A stretch of DNA of 64,000 bases from Catalimonadaceae bacterium JC749 (GTDB lineage: Bacteria; Bacteroidota; Bacteroidia; Cytophagales; Cyclobacteriaceae). Shown here one piece after another: positions 63,421 through 64,000 of this stretch. The position numbers were made by a program, and so were the translations under genes. The DNA lies in contig JAJNNC010000001.1 in NCBI GenBank assembly GCA_021730635.1, forward strand, positions 372,001 to 436,000, given 5' to 3'. Every line of letters begins with the position of its first letter. Within the stretch, counting starts at the first letter, position 1. The notes under the pieces were generated by a model, which had not been told where the DNA came from, made no database searches, and saw only the letters and a list, made by a program, of their open reading frames with translations.

Positions 63421-63905
63421 AGTATTTCTCAGGTTTCAGTTCGTTTCAAAAGCTATAAAACAAATCTTCAGCCAAGCCCAACTTTACAGATTTTTAAGAC
63501 ATTTTGGCGCATTTCCTATGTATTCTATCAAAAAGCAAGACAATCTGTCGCTTTTTAGTGCGTAATCATTCTGGTTTAACGCTAAATTAAGGTGAGTCTC
63601 GCTATATTGATAAAACACATATACTCCTGAAAAATGCCTCCATATTTCAGAAAAACTTATCCACAGAAGTAAGGTTTTTCAGGAATCAATAGGAACCAAA
63701 AGAAAGTTATTTTAGCTTTACCTTTTGTAGTTGTAATTGTATTTAACCCTATTCAACAGCCTTATTTTTTTAACAGAAGCTCAGTTTATTGAATTATTTT
63801 AATGCCTTGTTAAACAATAACACCGTACGCGTTAAAAAATTTAAAAGTTATTGGTAAAGTATTTACTTTTTGTAAGAACTAGGAGCGCATAATTTTTTGC
63901 TTTGC
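63421..63905. other. 485-nt divergent region between clpB and the flippase gene
   Basis: AT-rich region expected to carry both promoters. It contains a 10-bp perfect inverted repeat (TCCTGAAAAA at 63625-63634 and TTTTTCAGGA at 63675-63684) enclosing one perfect DnaA-box-like 9-mer TTATCCACA at 63657-63665. Two loose -7-like boxes with one extra base, TACCTTTTG and TACTTTTTG, precede the flippase. No open frame of interest was found. Confidence 0.45.
63625..63684. repeat. 10-bp inverted repeat flanking a DnaA-box-like site
   Basis: TCCTGAAAAA and TTTTTCAGGA are perfect inverted repeats 40 nt apart, and the loop carries TTATCCACA with a further small ACTT/AAGT pairing around it. It may be a regulator binding site or a transcript hairpin. 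No T run follows on either side. Confidence 0.5.
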
Positions 63906-64000
63906 ATGAAGTTGAACAATAAAATTGTTAGTGGTATTGGCTGGACATCTATCTCTGCTTTTGGTACCCAGGGGCTCCGTCTTGTATTCAAGCTCATACT
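63906..64000 (+). CDS. start of oligosaccharide flippase (Wzx/PST-like), cut by window edge
   Basis: Only the first 31 codons are in the window: MKLNNKIVSGIGWTSISAFG then TQGLRLVFKLI. The pattern K-VSG--W----------L- is the usual first helix of polysaccharide transporter (RfbX/Wzx, MATE-like) flippases that move lipid-linked repeat units across the inner membrane. The rest of the protein lies beyond the right edge. It suggests that another polysaccharide locus begins here. Confidence 0.65.
   Translation, partial: MKLNNKIVSGIGWTSISAFGTQGLRLVFKLI

Noticed and set aside
63657-63665. Replication origin suggested by a perfect DnaA box
   Set aside because: Only one box is present, no dnaA, dnaN or gidA gene is nearby, and about half a perfect 9-mer is expected by chance in a window of this size on two strands.
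1-64000. tRNA, rRNA, CRISPR arrays, insertion sequences or prophage genes
   Set aside because: Reading the intergenic regions gave no T-loop sequences, spaced repeats, transposase motifs or phage structural genes.

Overview
The window is a chromosomal segment of a Bacteroidota bacterium, most likely a gliding member of the Cytophagales. The evidence is the giant type IX secretion translocon SprA, a PorZ-type propeller with a C-terminal sorting domain, the Bacteroidota-only small proteins DUF4295, DUF5522 and DUF4296, the linkages recO-porZ and rpmB-rpmG-DUF4295-ftsY, and promoters of the TTG/TTTG - about 21 nt - TAnnTTTG type instead of sigma-70 boxes. Non-ATG starts are common and Shine-Dalgarno sequences are mostly absent. 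I saw no rRNA, tRNA, CRISPR array, insertion sequence or prophage.

Layout. (1) Positions 1-14683 are an exopolysaccharide/capsule locus. It holds the tail of an HlpA-like glycosyltransferase, four GT4-type glycosyltransferases, one divergent glycosyltransferase-like protein, a class I methyltransferase, a Wzy-like polymerase/ligase, a Wzi-type outer-membrane capsule protein and a WcaJ/WbaP-type initiating phosphoglycosyltransferase. A right-handed beta-helix protein and an FkbM methyltransferase sit on the opposite strand in the middle. (2) 14685-22698 carries a chromate-type transporter, a 2OG-Fe(II) oxygenase, a lipoprotein, recO, porZ, tdk and a conserved hypothetical gene. (3) 22739-28270 is the minus-strand cell-shape operon mreB-mreC-mreD-mrdA(PBP2)-rodA with overlapping genes. 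(4) 28681-33790 holds a DUF4296 lipoprotein, yicC, an atypical pyruvate-kinase-family protein, a 46-residue lipoprotein and a four-helix membrane protein. (5) 33791-37547 is a minus-strand set rocD, pnp and an osmolyte-type ABC permease fused to a substrate-binding domain whose two halves appear in circularly permuted order. (6) 37710-44870 holds DUF5522, rpmB, rpmG, DUF4295, ftsY, a PAP2-like membrane protein, rpoN, asnS and a RecD-like helicase. (7) 44903-57023 holds a double-FKBP lipoprotein, DUF1573, plsC, tonB, vanZ-like, gcvH, sprA and ruvA. (8) 57657-64000 holds a TPR-SpoIIE phosphatase, a higBA toxin-antitoxin pair, clpB and the start of a polysaccharide flippase.

How the genes work together. 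WcaJ would load the first sugar on undecaprenyl phosphate, the GT4 enzymes extend the unit, the methyltransferases may decorate it, the Wzy-like protein polymerises it and Wzi helps hold it at the surface. The flippase at the far right may belong to another polysaccharide locus. MreBCD, PBP2 and RodA form the elongasome. SprA and PorZ belong to type IX secretion and gliding.

The observation I consider most worth checking is the permuted permease/binding-protein fusion at 33791-35365. The next are the pyruvate-kinase-like protein with an apparently split or duplicated B domain, the small lipoprotein at 32411-32551 with its long hairpin, and the missing ATG in front of the SprA signal peptide. 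All assignments are from reading the sequence; no database search was run.
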